A stretch of DNA of 64,000 nucleotides. It comes from Xanthobacteraceae bacterium. Its GTDB lineage: Bacteria > Pseudomonadota > Alphaproteobacteria > Rhizobiales > Xanthobacteraceae. This document shows, one piece after another, positions 19,682-28,404 of this stretch (positions are counted from its first letter, which is position 1; the number at the start of each line of letters is the position of its first letter). Position numbers and translations under genes: made by a program. The DNA lies in contig JAIESI010000112.1 in assembly GCA_019746135.1 (NCBI GenBank), forward strand, positions 1 to 64,000, in the 5' to 3' direction. The notes under the pieces are model-generated. The model was not told the origin of the DNA. It did no database searches and was given only the letters and a program-made list of their open reading frames with translations.

Positions 19682-20814
19682 CCGCGCCGCTTCGCACCGG
19701 CGAGCCGATCACGGTCGACGTCGCGCTCGGCGACCGCGCCTACGACATCGTGATCGGCCGCGGGCTTCTGGCGACGCTGGGCGAGCGGATCGCCAGGCTT
19801 CGTCCCGGCTGCAAGGTCGCGATCGTCACCGACGCGACGGTCGCCAAGCATCATCTTGCGGCGGCCGAGGCTTCGCTGTCGGCCGCCGGCATCGTGTCGT
19901 CTGCGGTGAAGGTGCCCGCGGGCGAGAGCAGCAAAGGCTTCCGCCATTTCGAGCAGGTCTGCGACGCGCTGCTGGCCGCAAAGATCGAGCGCGGCGACCT
20001 CGTGGTGGCGCTCGGCGGCGGCGTGGTCGGCGATCTCGGCGGCTTCTGCTCGGCGGTGGTGCGCCGCGGCGTCGATTACGTGCAGGTGCCGACGACGCTC
20101 TTGGCCCAGGTGGACTCGTCGGTCGGCGGCAAGACCGCGATCAACTCCCGCCACGGCAAGAACCTGATCGGCGCGTTCTACCAGCCGATCCTGGTGGTGG
20201 CCGACACGGCTGTGCTCGACACCCTGCCGGAGCGCGAGTTTCGCGCCGGCTATGCCGAGACCGTGAAGTACGGCCTGCTCGGCGACGCCGATTTCTTCGA
20301 ATGGCTCGACGCCAACTGGCGCGACGTGTTCGCCGGCGGGCCCGCGCGCGAGCATGCCATCGCGGTGAGCTGCCGCGCCAAGGCTGCGATCGTCGCCCGC
20401 GACGAGCGCGAGACCGGCGACCGCATGCTGCTCAATCTCGGTCACACCTTCGGCCACGCCTTCGAGGCCGCGGCCGGCTTCTCGGATCGGCTGCTGCACG
20501 GCGAGGCGGTCGGGCTCGGCATGTCGCTCGCCTTCGAGTTTTCCGCGCGGCGCGGGCTGATTGCCCAGGCGGAGGCCGAGCGCGCCATCGCGCACCTTGC
20601 GGCGGTCGGCCTGCCCACCCGTGTCAGGGCGGTGCCCGGCCTCAATTGGCCCGGCACCGACGCCATGATGGACCTCATTTCCCAGGACAAGAAGGTCAAG
20701 CGCGGCCAACTCACCTTCATCCTGGTGCGCGGCATCGGCCGGGCGTTCGTCACGCGCGACGTCGAGGCCGCCGAGGTCCGGTCGTTCCTCGCTGAGAAGC
20801 TTGGCGCACGATGA
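19678..20814 (+). CDS. aroB: 3-dehydroquinate synthase
   Basis: A 378-residue AroB converting DAHP to 3-dehydroquinate in the shikimate pathway. NAD-binding GGGVVGDLGGF, substrate loop VDSSVGGKTAIN, and metal ligands in AETVKYGLL, GHTFGHAFE and LHGEAVGLGM are all present. It is translationally coupled to aroK (ATGA) and followed 12 bp later by a CorC-type gene, the conserved aroK-aroB-hlyC/corC order of Rhizobiales. Confidence 0.97.
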   Translation: MTAPLRTGEPITVDVALGDRAYDIVIGRGLLATLGERIARLRPGCKVAIVTDATVAKHHLAAAEASLSAAGIVSSAVKVPAGESSKGFRHFEQVCDALLAAKIERGDLVVALGGGVVGDLGGFCSAVVRRGVDYVQVPTTLLAQVDSSVGGKTAINSRHGKNLIGAFYQPILVVADTAVLDTLPEREFRAGYAETVKYGLLGDADFFEWLDANWRDVFAGGPAREHAIAVSCRAKAAIVARDERETGDRMLLNLGHTFGHAFEAAAGFSDRLLHGEAVGLGMSLAFEFSARRGLIAQAEAERAIAHLAAVGLPTRVRAVPGLNWPGTDAMMDLISQDKKVKRGQLTFILVRGIGRAFVTRDVEAAEVRSFLAEKLGAR

Positions 20815-20826
20815 GCGGCGACGGCG

Positions 20827-22122
20827 ATGAGCAGTGACACCTGGCTATCTCTTCTGATTGTGCTCGTCAGCCTGCTGCTGTCGGCCTTCTTCTCGGCGGG
20901 CGAAACCTCGCTGACGGCGGCGTCGCGCGCACGCCTGACGCGCATGCAGAACCAGGGCCACAAGCGCGCCGGGATCGTGCTGCGGCTGCTCGAGGGGCGC
21001 GAGCGCATGATCGGCGCGCTGCTGCTCGGCAACAACGTCGCCAACATCGGCGCCTCCGCGCTGACCACAAGCGTGCTGCTGGCGTTCTTCGGCGACGTCG
21101 GCGTGCTCTACGCCACGGTGGTGATGAGCGTCGTCGTCATCGTATTCTGCGAGGTGCTGCCGAAGACCGCGGCGATCAGCGCGCCGGAGCGCGTCGCGCT
21201 GGCGGTGGTGCGGCCGGTCTCCTGGGTCGTCAGGATCTTCGGCCCGGTGCTGATCGCGATCGAGCGGCTGGTGAAATGGATCCTGCGTCCCTTCGGCATC
21301 CGCGTCGGCGAGGATCAGGCGATCATCGCGCCGCACGAGGAAATCCGCGGCACCGTGGACCTGCTGCATCTCGAGGGCGGCGTCGAGAAGCTCGACCGCG
21401 ACATGCTCGGCGGCCTGCTCGACCTGCGCAACCTCACCGTCGCCGACGTCATGGTCCATCGCACCGAGATGGCGACGGTCAATGCCGACGGTCCGCCCGA
21501 GGAGATCGTCGCCGCCGCGCTTAAGTCCGAGTACACGCGCATTCCGCTCTGGCGCAACACGCCGGAGAACATCGTCGGCATCCTGCACGCCAAGGATCTC
21601 TTGCGCACGATCCAGAACGCCGACGGCGACCTCGGCAGGATCGACATCATGGCGATCGCGCTGCCGCCGTGGTTCGTGCCGGACATCCGGCCGCTGTCGG
21701 AGCAGCTCAAGGCGTTCCGCCGCCGCAAGACCCACTTCGCGCTGGTGGTCGACGAATACGGCGAGGTCGAGGGTCTCGTCACGCTCGAGGACATCCTCGA
21801 GGAGATCGTCGGCGATATCTCGGACGAGCACGACATCCCGGTGCCGGGCGTGCGGCCGCAGCCGGACGGCTCGGTCAACGTCGACGGCTCGGTGCCGATC
21901 CGCGATCTCAACCGCGCGATGGACTGGAACCTGCCGGACGCCGAGGCGACGACGATCGCCGGCCTCGTCATCCACGAGGCGCGCTCGATCCCGGACGTCG
22001 GCCAGAGCTTCACCTTCCACGGCTTCCGCTTCAACGTGCTGCGCAAGCAGCGCAACCGGATCACCGCGCTCCGCATCATGCCGCTGGTGCGCAAGCCGGT
22101 GCCGCTGGCGCGGGCGAGCTGA
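20827..22122 (+). CDS. HlyC/CorC family membrane transporter (CNNM-CBS-CorC)
   Basis: A 431-residue protein: DUF21/CNNM membrane domain with about four helices (residues 5-170; SAFFSAGETSLTAASRARL is the family hallmark), two CBS domains (VMVHRTEMATVN..., FALVVDEYGEVEGLVTLEDILEEIVGDI) and a C-terminal CorC_HlyC domain (PDGSVNVDGSVPIRDLNRAM). CNNM-type proteins are linked to magnesium or cobalt efflux/homeostasis; the ion is not readable here. It completes the aroK-aroB-corC operon and its stop runs into a hexanucleotide repeat. Confidence 0.93.
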   Translation: MSSDTWLSLLIVLVSLLLSAFFSAGETSLTAASRARLTRMQNQGHKRAGIVLRLLEGRERMIGALLLGNNVANIGASALTTSVLLAFFGDVGVLYATVVMSVVVIVFCEVLPKTAAISAPERVALAVVRPVSWVVRIFGPVLIAIERLVKWILRPFGIRVGEDQAIIAPHEEIRGTVDLLHLEGGVEKLDRDMLGGLLDLRNLTVADVMVHRTEMATVNADGPPEEIVAAALKSEYTRIPLWRNTPENIVGILHAKDLLRTIQNADGDLGRIDIMAIALPPWFVPDIRPLSEQLKAFRRRKTHFALVVDEYGEVEGLVTLEDILEEIVGDISDEHDIPVPGVRPQPDGSVNVDGSVPIRDLNRAMDWNLPDAEATTIAGLVIHEARSIPDVGQSFTFHGFRFNVLRKQRNRITALRIMPLVRKPVPLARAS

Positions 22123-22171
22123 AGCCCAAGCCCAAGCCAAAGCCAAAGCCAAAGCCAAAGCCCAAGCCAAG
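22122..22171. repeat. Hexanucleotide microsatellite (AAGCCM)8
   Basis: Eight head-to-tail copies of AAGCCC/AAGCCA run from 22122 to 22169, starting within the last base of the corC stop. The tract is slippage-prone; loss of the stop would add Lys-Pro repeats to CorC. It lies about 70 bp upstream of the Bug gene and may vary its leader length. Confidence 0.95.
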
Positions 22172-22238
22172 TTGCCGCGTTGACTTGCAGGGGGCGCTGC
22201 CTATCGTGCGCGCCAGCCAGACATCGAAGGGGGACGCC

Positions 22239-23207
22239 GTGATCCTGCTGTGCCGGTTGTTGTCGATCTGTGTTGCGCTGCTGCTCGCGTCGGCAGCGCA
22301 GGCCCAGACCTATCCCGACCGTCCGATCAAGCTGATCGCCCCGTTCCCGGCCGGCGGCCTCGCCGACGTGCTGGCGCGCGCGGTCGGCGATGAGATGTCG
22401 AAGACGCTCGGCCAGCCGGTCATCGTCGAGAACCGCGCGGGTGCCGGCGGCAATGTCGGTGCCGACGCGGTCGCCCGGTCCACGCCCGATGGCTACACGC
22501 TGCTGATGACGTCGGCCGGCATCCTCACCGCCAACCAGTTCCTCTACGCGCAGATGCCGTTCAACGTCGAGACCGCGTTCATTCCGGTGTCGAACGTCGC
22601 CGACATGTCGATGCTGGTGGTGGTCAATCCGAAGGTCGAGGCGAAGACGCTGAACGACCTCGTGGCGCTGGCCAAGGCGCAGCCGGGCAAGCTCAACTTC
22701 GGCTCGCCCGGCATCGGCACCACCGGGCATCTCGGGCTCGCGATGCTGATGTATGCGGCCAAGGTCAATATCGGCCATGTGCCGTATCGCGGCGCCGCGC
22801 CCGCGGTCACCGACCTGCTTGCAGGCCAGATCGACGGCGTGGTGGACAATCCGCCGACGGTGATTTCGCACATCCAGTCGGACAAGCTCCGGCCGCTCGC
22901 GGTCGCGGCGCGAGAGCGCATGGCGCTGGTGCCCAATGTGCCGACCGCGGCCGAGCAGGGTGTGGCCAATTACGAGGCGTCGTCCTGGTTCGGCGTCGCC
23001 GCGCCGGCCGGAACGCCCCCCGCCGTGGTGGCGAAGCTGCACAGCGCCATCGCCGCCGCGGTCCGCACCCCCGCCATGCAGGAGCGCTTCAGCAAGTCCG
23101 GCGCGCGATTGATCGGCGACAAGCCGGAGGAGTTTGCCGCCCGCATCGCGGCCGAGCGCAAGACCTGGGGCGAGGTCATCAAGGCGGCCAACATCACGCC
23201 GCAATAG
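22239..23207 (+). CDS. Bug/TctC-family substrate-binding protein (copy 2)
   Basis: A 322-residue periplasmic receptor. GTG 22239 follows a GAAGGGGG Shine-Dalgarno and starts a signal peptide ending SAAQA. The mature chain shows YPDRPIKLIAPFPAGGLADVLAR, VIVENRAGAGGN and PDGYTLLM, the standard Bug signatures. It is in the corC direction but separated by the microsatellite and probably has its own promoter. No TctA/TctB partner is nearby; ligand unknown, likely a carboxylate. Confidence 0.92.
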   Translation: MILLCRLLSICVALLLASAAQAQTYPDRPIKLIAPFPAGGLADVLARAVGDEMSKTLGQPVIVENRAGAGGNVGADAVARSTPDGYTLLMTSAGILTANQFLYAQMPFNVETAFIPVSNVADMSMLVVVNPKVEAKTLNDLVALAKAQPGKLNFGSPGIGTTGHLGLAMLMYAAKVNIGHVPYRGAAPAVTDLLAGQIDGVVDNPPTVISHIQSDKLRPLAVAARERMALVPNVPTAAEQGVANYEASSWFGVAAPAGTPPAVVAKLHSAIAAAVRTPAMQERFSKSGARLIGDKPEEFAARIAAERKTWGEVIKAANITPQ

Positions 23208-23216
23208 CCGGGACGA

Positions 23217-23483
23217 TTATTCCCCCGGCGCGCTGGCATGGATCGCCAGCGCATGGACGCCGCCTGCGAGCTCGGCCGCCAGCACTTGATTGATCATGCG
23301 GTGGCGTTCGACCCGGCTCTTCCCGCGGAACGCCTCCGACACGATATATACCCGGAAATGGGTCTGGCCGCCCGGCCGGTGCCCGGCGTGCCCGACGTGG
23401 TTCTGCGACTCGTCCTCGACGTCCAGGCTCTGCGGCGCAAGCGCGTCGTTGAGTTTCTCGGCGATCTGATCTTTCACCAGCAT
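23217..23483 (-). CDS. BolA family protein
   Basis: An 88-residue class II KH-like BolA protein with the signature FRGKSRVERHRMINQVLAAEL, including the invariant His that binds [2Fe-2S] with monothiol glutaredoxins. BolA proteins act in iron/Fe-S handling and envelope stress regulation. It is divergent from the J-domain gene, a pairing found across Rhizobiales, where cobS usually follows. Confidence 0.93.
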   Translation of the reverse strand: MLVKDQIAEKLNDALAPQSLDVEDESQNHVGHAGHRPGGQTHFRVYIVSEAFRGKSRVERHRMINQVLAAELAGGVHALAIHASAPGE

Positions 23484-23601
23484 GGCGTTTCACGTAAGGG
23501 TCCGGGGTTCCGGGGTCAACCGGCCCGCCATCGCGCCCTCCCGTAAAAACGTTCTGTCAAGTCTTGAAGGTGTCGTCGGCGCCTTCGCATAATGTTCGGT
23601 C

Positions 23602-24219
23602 ATGAAATTCGACTCACCCCTGTTCGATCGCATCCGCGTCAAGCCCACGGAGGACCGCACGCGGAAGCCCGACGAGCCGTGCTGCCAGTGGAAGGGCTGC
23701 GGCAACACGGCGACGCATCGCGCGCCGAAGGGGCGTAACCACGAGAACGAGTACTGGCGCTTCTGCCTCGACCACGTGCGCGAGTACAACAGTTCCTACA
23801 ATTATTTCTCCGGCATGAGCGACGATGCCGTGATGAAGTACCAGAAGGACGCGGTCACCGGGCATCGCCCGACCTGGAAGATGGGCACCGGGACCCGCCA
23901 GGCCGGCGGCGGCGATTTCGGCCCGCATGCGCCGCACGATCCGTTCAACGTGTTCCGCGAGTTCGGCGCGCGCGGCGCCGACACGCGGACGCGCAGCGAG
24001 CGCGCCGAGCCGGCCCGCATGGTGCGCAACGCCGAACGCAAGGCGCTGCACGAGCTTGGTCTCGAAGAGGGGGCCGACAAGGCCGAGATCAAGGCGCGCT
24101 TCAAGATCCTGGTGAAGCGCCACCATCCCGACGCCAACGGCGGCGATCGCGCGATGGAAGACAAGCTGCGCGAGATCATCCAGGCCTACAATTACCTGAA
24201 GTCAGTCGGCGCGGTCTGA
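23602..24219 (+). CDS. J-domain protein with N-terminal cysteine cluster
   Basis: A 205-residue protein. Its C-terminal 60 residues form a J domain with the HPD motif in KRHHPDANGGD, which stimulates DnaK ATPase. The N-terminal half has CCQWKGCG and H/C positions (WRFCLDHVREYN) that could bind a metal. In Rhizobiales this gene lies between bolA and cobS; here it is separated from cobS by about 5 kb of catabolic genes. Its last 18 bp overlap the convergent MFS gene. Confidence 0.9.
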   Translation: MKFDSPLFDRIRVKPTEDRTRKPDEPCCQWKGCGNTATHRAPKGRNHENEYWRFCLDHVREYNSSYNYFSGMSDDAVMKYQKDAVTGHRPTWKMGTGTRQAGGGDFGPHAPHDPFNVFREFGARGADTRTRSERAEPARMVRNAERKALHELGLEEGADKAEIKARFKILVKRHHPDANGGDRAMEDKLREIIQAYNYLKSVGAV

Positions 24220-25461
24220 ACGCGGCCGCAGCAGGATTGCGGCCATGGCGGCGATCTTCAGCACGACGCAAAACAACAGCGGTGCGCCATAGCCGCCGGT
24301 GAGATCGCGCAGCGCACCGAGAATTCCCGGACCGAATGCGTAGGTGAACTGGGTGATCGCCCAGGACAGCCCGACCAGCATGCCGAACGCCTTGGCCTCG
24401 AACTCGCGCTGGATCACCAGCGACGGCAGCGTCACCAGGTTTCCGGCCGAAAATCCGTACACCGCGCAGGCGATCATCAGCGCCGCGCTGTTCGAGGTCG
24501 AGGCCATCGCCAGCAGCGCCGCGGTCTGGCTCGCGAGCGACCACGCCGTGAAGCGGCGCAGGTCGAGCCGGCCGGCCCATGCGCCGAGCGCGATGCGCCC
24601 GATCAGCGCCGTCACGGTCAGGACGCCCACCGACAGGCCGGCCTGCGCCCGGCCGACGGACGGCTCGAGGATCGCGATCTGGTGCACCAGGAAGCCGACC
24701 TGCGCGGTCAACGCCATCGCGAACGGCGCGGCCACGATCCAGAAGTTGCGGCTGCGGAGTGCGCTTCTGCGGGTCCAGCCTGCCGCGGCGGCCGCCGCCG
24801 CGGCATCCGCGCCGCGCGTTGGCGGCCGGTCGACCCACAACGCGATCGCCGGCAGCAGGATCGCCGCCACCAGCAGCATCGCGCCGAGAATCGCTGCGGA
24901 AAACCCGAAGTACGAGATGGCCAGCACCAGCGCCGGCGCAACGAGGATGCCCCCGGAGCTCGCGCCGTTGAGCGCCAGGCTGATCGCCAGCGGCCGCTTC
25001 CGGTTGAACCACAGCCCGACCACGTTGCTGATGGCGCCGACATGCATGGTCGCCGCGCCGGCCGCCATCAGCATGTAGGCGAGATAGAGCTGCCACGGTG
25101 CATTGATGACCGCGAGCAGGGCCACCGCGCTGCCGAAACAGAGCATGCCGCCGAGCATGACGAGCTTGGGGCCGAGCCGGGCGATGGCATCGCTGATGAA
25201 AACGACGAATGCGGCCGTCAGCAGATAGAAAACCGTGACGGCTCCCGAAATGAGCGATGTCGGCCAGCCGTGCAGGCGGTGCAGCTCGGTGAGGTAGACG
25301 CCGTGGCCGTAGAGACCGAAACCCCAGCAGAACACCGCGGCGAGAAAGCAGGCGAGCACCACGCGCCAGCCGGGATAGCGCAGCGAGCTTTCGTCGATCG
25401 GTGGGGATGAAGAAGAGGTGGCGGTCACGCGGCCATCATCGTTGATCGATGCGGAGTCCAT
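24202..25461 (-). CDS. MFS transporter
   Basis: A 419-residue major facilitator protein with about 12 membrane helices and the loop 2-3 motif SDAIARLGPKLVMLGG. It resembles the monocarboxylate/oxalate-formate-type branch (GWPTSLISGAVTVFYLL; MLMAAGAATMHVGAISNVVGLWFNRKRPLAISLALNG). ATG 25459-25461 is preferred to the TTG three bases earlier. It is divergent from an ArsR-type regulator with two palindromic operators between them, so it is probably controlled by that regulator. The substrate is likely an organic acid, by inference. Confidence 0.88.
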   Translation of the reverse strand: MDSASINDDGRVTATSSSSPPIDESSLRYPGWRVVLACFLAAVFCWGFGLYGHGVYLTELHRLHGWPTSLISGAVTVFYLLTAAFVVFISDAIARLGPKLVMLGGMLCFGSAVALLAVINAPWQLYLAYMLMAAGAATMHVGAISNVVGLWFNRKRPLAISLALNGASSGGILVAPALVLAISYFGFSAAILGAMLLVAAILLPAIALWVDRPPTRGADAAAAAAAAGWTRRSALRSRNFWIVAAPFAMALTAQVGFLVHQIAILEPSVGRAQAGLSVGVLTVTALIGRIALGAWAGRLDLRRFTAWSLASQTAALLAMASTSNSAALMIACAVYGFSAGNLVTLPSLVIQREFEAKAFGMLVGLSWAITQFTYAFGPGILGALRDLTGGYGAPLLFCVVLKIAAMAAILLRPRSDRAD

Positions 25462-25487
25462 CAAGGGTGCGCGAGCAGCCCATCCGC

Positions 25488-25523
25488 ATCATCCCATGTG
25501 ATATCTGCATCACTCCATGTGAT
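25488..25523. promoter_or_regulatory. Twin palindromic operators between MFS and ArsR-type genes
   Basis: ATCAT-N5-GTGAT at 25488-25502 and ATCAC-N5-GTGAT at 25509-25523. The second is a perfect inverted repeat, the first has one mismatch. Centres are 21 bp apart, two helical turns, so two dimers would bind the same DNA face. They lie in the 115-bp divergent gap and are the natural target of the adjacent regulator. Confidence 0.65.
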
Positions 25524-25576
25524 GGCGACTCCACTACCACGTTGACAGCCATCGACACTTCGGGAATCCTCAAACT

Positions 25577-26257
25577 ATGCGCGAGGGCCCCGATATCTCG
25601 GTTGTTGCGGCGCTGATCGGCAATCCGGCCTGTGCCAACATGCTGCTGGCGCTGCTGGCCGGCCCGGCGCTGACCGCGACCGAGCTCGCGCAGGAGGCGG
25701 GTCTGAGCCTTTCCACCGTCAGCGGGCATCTCGACCGTTTGGAAAAGGCCGCGCTGCTGGCGGTCGAGCGCCAGGGCCGGCACCGCTATTTCCGCCTGGC
25801 CGATCCGGACGTCGCCCATGCGCTGGAGGCGCTGATGCCGGTCGCGACGCGCGCCGGCCACCTTCGGGTCCGCGTCGGCCCGCGCGATCCGGAGCTGCGC
25901 CGCGCCCGCTCCTGCTACGACCATCTGGCCGGGGATCTCGCGGTCAGGATGTTCGACCGCTTCGTCGAGCGGCGGCTCTTGACCCGCCGCGGCGACGAGG
26001 TTCGCGTCACGCGCGACGGCGCAAAATTCTTCGCCTGTGCCGGCATCGATGTCGGCGGGCTGGAGGGCGGCCGCCGGCCGCTTTGCCGGCCCTGCCTCGA
26101 CTGGAGCGAGCGCCGCAGCCACCTCGGCGGCACGCTGGGCGCAGCGATCCTCGATCACGTGATCGACCGCCGCTGGGCGGTGCGCGAAGCGAAGTCGCGG
26201 GTGGTGCGCTTCTCGCCCGCGGGTGAGCAGAAATTGAAAGCGTGGCTGGCGCGCTGA
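25577..26257 (+). CDS. ArsR-like winged-helix transcriptional regulator
   Basis: A 226-residue regulator. Residues 1-80 form a winged helix with TATELAQEAGLSLSTVSGHLDRLEKAALLAVERQGRHRYFRLAD, typical ArsR/SmtB recognition and wing. The C-terminal half is longer than in metal sensors and holds CRPCLDWSERRSHLGG, a segment seen in ArsR-like regulators of transport or catabolic genes. It likely controls the divergent MFS gene through the twin operators. Its stop abuts the convergent hydroxylase stop with no gap (26257/26258). The effector is unknown. Confidence 0.85.
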   Translation: MREGPDISVVAALIGNPACANMLLALLAGPALTATELAQEAGLSLSTVSGHLDRLEKAALLAVERQGRHRYFRLADPDVAHALEALMPVATRAGHLRVRVGPRDPELRRARSCYDHLAGDLAVRMFDRFVERRLLTRRGDEVRVTRDGAKFFACAGIDVGGLEGGRRPLCRPCLDWSERRSHLGGTLGAAILDHVIDRRWAVREAKSRVVRFSPAGEQKLKAWLAR

Positions 26258-27454
26258 CTACTTCACATAAGGCGGCGGCGTGTAGAGCCAGGCCAGCCGG
26301 TCGTAGAACTCCTCGGCGGTGCGTCCTTCGAACAGGGAATTGCGCACCTTCCGCTCCAGGCCCTTGGCGTGGTTGATGCGGTCCATCATCAGCGAAGAGA
26401 TCTGCACCCGCGCGGTGCGGACCGTGCGGATGTCCTGATAGCGCTGGAATGCCTTGGCGAAGTCGCCGCCGCACTCGGCGACGTTGTTGCCGAGGCAGAT
26501 CGCGTCCTCCAGCGCCATGGCCGCGCCCTGGGCGATGTATTGCACCATCGGGTGCGCGGCGTCGCCGAGCAGCGTCACCGGCCCCTGGGTCCAGTTCTCC
26601 ACCGGCTCACGGTGGCGGATGACGTAGCGCTTGAATTGCTTGGGGATGCGCAGCACCCGCAGCGGCGCGGCGCAGCTGCCGGCAAACAGCGGCAGCACAT
26701 AGTGCGGCGAGACCTCCTCGCCGTCGATCGGCGGCGTCTGGCTCGTCACCACGGTGCAGCCGAGGTTGAACGTGCTCCAGTCGCGCATCGGATAGTAGAT
26801 CACATGCCAGCCGGGGCCGGCCCAGAAGGTCGGGTGGGGCTGCTGCAGGTTCTTCGGCATGTCGGCCGCCGCGATCGTCGCGCGGTAGATCACCGCGCCG
26901 GCGGGCGGCGGATCGCCGTCGCCGACGATGCGGCGGCGGATGCTGGAATGCACGCCGTCGGCACCGACCAGTGCCGCGGCTTCGATCCGCTCGCCGCTTG
27001 CCATCGTCACGGCCACGCCGTTTCCCGATGTCGCAAACTCCGTCACCCGGCAGCCATTGCGAAGCTCGATCAGCGGGCTTGCGCGGCAGCCGTCAAGCAG
27101 CGCGCCATGGATATCGGCGCGGTGCGCGACCGCGTAAGGATTGCCGAAGCGTTGTTGGAAGCGTTCGCCCAGCGGGATGTTGACGACCTCGACACCGGTC
27201 ACCGCATCCAGCATCAGCAGCCGCTCGATCAGCAGCGCGTGCGTCTTGGCGGCTTCTCCCACGCCCAGCGCGTCCAGCACCGACAGCGCGTTCGGCGCCA
27301 TCTGCAGGCCGACGCCCGCCTCGCCGAATTCGGCCGCCTGCTCCAGCACCAGCGACTGGAAGCCATGCCGCGCCAGCGCCAGCGCGCAGGCGAGCCCGCC
27401 GATGCCGCCGCCCGCGATGGCGACCGGCCACACGTTGCGAGGATTAGCCGGCAT
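26258..27454 (-). CDS. FAD-dependent aromatic monooxygenase, 3-hydroxybenzoate 6-hydroxylase-like
   Basis: A 398-residue group A flavin hydroxylase. Rossmann motif AGGGIGGLACALALARHG at the N-terminus, DG motif VGADGVHSSIRRRI, and GD motif LLGDAAHPMVQYIAQGAAMALED. The latter and the C-terminal FYDRLAWLYT resemble 3-hydroxybenzoate 6-hydroxylases, which make gentisate with NADH and O2; salicylate-hydroxylase-type activity is the alternative. It is 6 bp downstream of the VOC gene in the same operon, which lies divergent to a LysR regulator. Confidence 0.85.
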   Translation of the reverse strand: MPANPRNVWPVAIAGGGIGGLACALALARHGFQSLVLEQAAEFGEAGVGLQMAPNALSVLDALGVGEAAKTHALLIERLLMLDAVTGVEVVNIPLGERFQQRFGNPYAVAHRADIHGALLDGCRASPLIELRNGCRVTEFATSGNGVAVTMASGERIEAAALVGADGVHSSIRRRIVGDGDPPPAGAVIYRATIAAADMPKNLQQPHPTFWAGPGWHVIYYPMRDWSTFNLGCTVVTSQTPPIDGEEVSPHYVLPLFAGSCAAPLRVLRIPKQFKRYVIRHREPVENWTQGPVTLLGDAAHPMVQYIAQGAAMALEDAICLGNNVAECGGDFAKAFQRYQDIRTVRTARVQISSLMMDRINHAKGLERKVRNSLFEGRTAEEFYDRLAWLYTPPPYVK

Positions 27455-27460
27455 TCCGGA

Positions 27461-28078
27461 TCAGTCGGGAAGTCCCGCCGTCGCCTTGTCGAGCCAGGCC
27501 TTGTCGCCGGCGAGCGTCTTGAGCTCGGCCAGCGCCTCGTCCTTGGTCTGCGTGACCTGGGGCACGATCAGAGGCTCGCCTTCGCCGTTTGACGGCTGGC
27601 AGGAGAACTCGAGCCGGATGTCGTTCGGATCGAACACGTAGATCGAGAAAATGCCCGGCAGGATTTCCAGCGGCCCGTCGAACGGCACCTTGGCGGCCTT
27701 GAGCCGCTCGCAGATGCGCTGCTGGCTTTCCGGCGAGACCGCGAACGAGACATGCTGCATGGCGCCGAGCGCGTTGCGGTCGCCGCGCTGTTTTGCGCCC
27801 TTCGGCATCTCGAAGAAGGCGAGCAGGCCGTCGCGGCCCATGTCGAAGAAGTAGTGGCGGATCTCCTCGAACGGCGGGTTGCCGCGGTTGCCGGGCCCGC
27901 TGCCGAGGCCCGGTGGAACTTTCATGGCGTGAACCAGCCGCATGCCGAGCACGTCGACATAGAAGTCGACCGTCATCTTCATGTCGTCGGTGTTCAGCGC
28001 CAGATGATGCACGCCGTAGAAGCGGACCCTGCCGGCTGCGCCCGGTTCGCTGCGGGCTTTCGTCAGGACGTCGGACAT
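27461..28078 (-). CDS. VOC-family (glyoxalase/dioxygenase-fold) protein
   Basis: A 205-residue VOC protein with start ATG 28076-28078. VHHLALNTDDMKMTVDFYVDVLGMRLV forms the first beta-alpha-beta-beta-beta module with its metal-ligand His; AMQHVSFAV and FDPNDIRLEFSCQ form the second, supplying His and Glu ligands. VOC enzymes include glyoxalases and extradiol dioxygenases. Coupled with the flavin hydroxylase 6 bp downstream, a role in the same aromatic pathway is likely but unproven. Confidence 0.85.
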   Translation of the reverse strand: MSDVLTKARSEPGAAGRVRFYGVHHLALNTDDMKMTVDFYVDVLGMRLVHAMKVPPGLGSGPGNRGNPPFEEIRHYFFDMGRDGLLAFFEMPKGAKQRGDRNALGAMQHVSFAVSPESQQRICERLKAAKVPFDGPLEILPGIFSIYVFDPNDIRLEFSCQPSNGEGEPLIVPQVTQTKDEALAELKTLAGDKAWLDKATAGLPD

Positions 28079-28404
28079 GAGCGCCTCCCTTCGGGCTTTC
28101 GCGGGATCATGGACGAGGCGGCCCGTCCTCGCCCAGCCGTTTCTGCGCATGGCAGCCGCGGTATGGCTGTTCCCACCGGCGAACCATTGCCTGCCACCGC
28201 AGCGATGGCAACGGCCTGATGATGCAGCGGAATAGGCGCCACACCGCCCGGGTCCGGCCCGCGGCCAGCGACTTTCGCCGCGGCGCAGTGCAATGGGCAC
28301 TGCAAATTACATGCGTATTACTTCTTCTAGGCCAGAACTTGGGCGACTAGCTCGCGACAAAAGGAATTTGTCGCCGGATCGCGGCGATTCGAAAGGGCTC
28401 ATCA
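28079..28404. promoter_or_regulatory. Divergent VOC/lysR control region with two perfect inverted repeats
   Basis: This 326-bp gap has no convincing gene. GCAGTGC-N5-GCACTGC lies at 28285-28303 and GCGACAAA-N5-TTTGTCGC at 28354-28374. Both are perfect dyads with the same 5-bp centre, the second 30 bp before the lysR start. One or both probably bind the LysR protein or another regulator. AT-rich DNA between them (28304-28330) is a likely promoter site. Confidence 0.6.
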
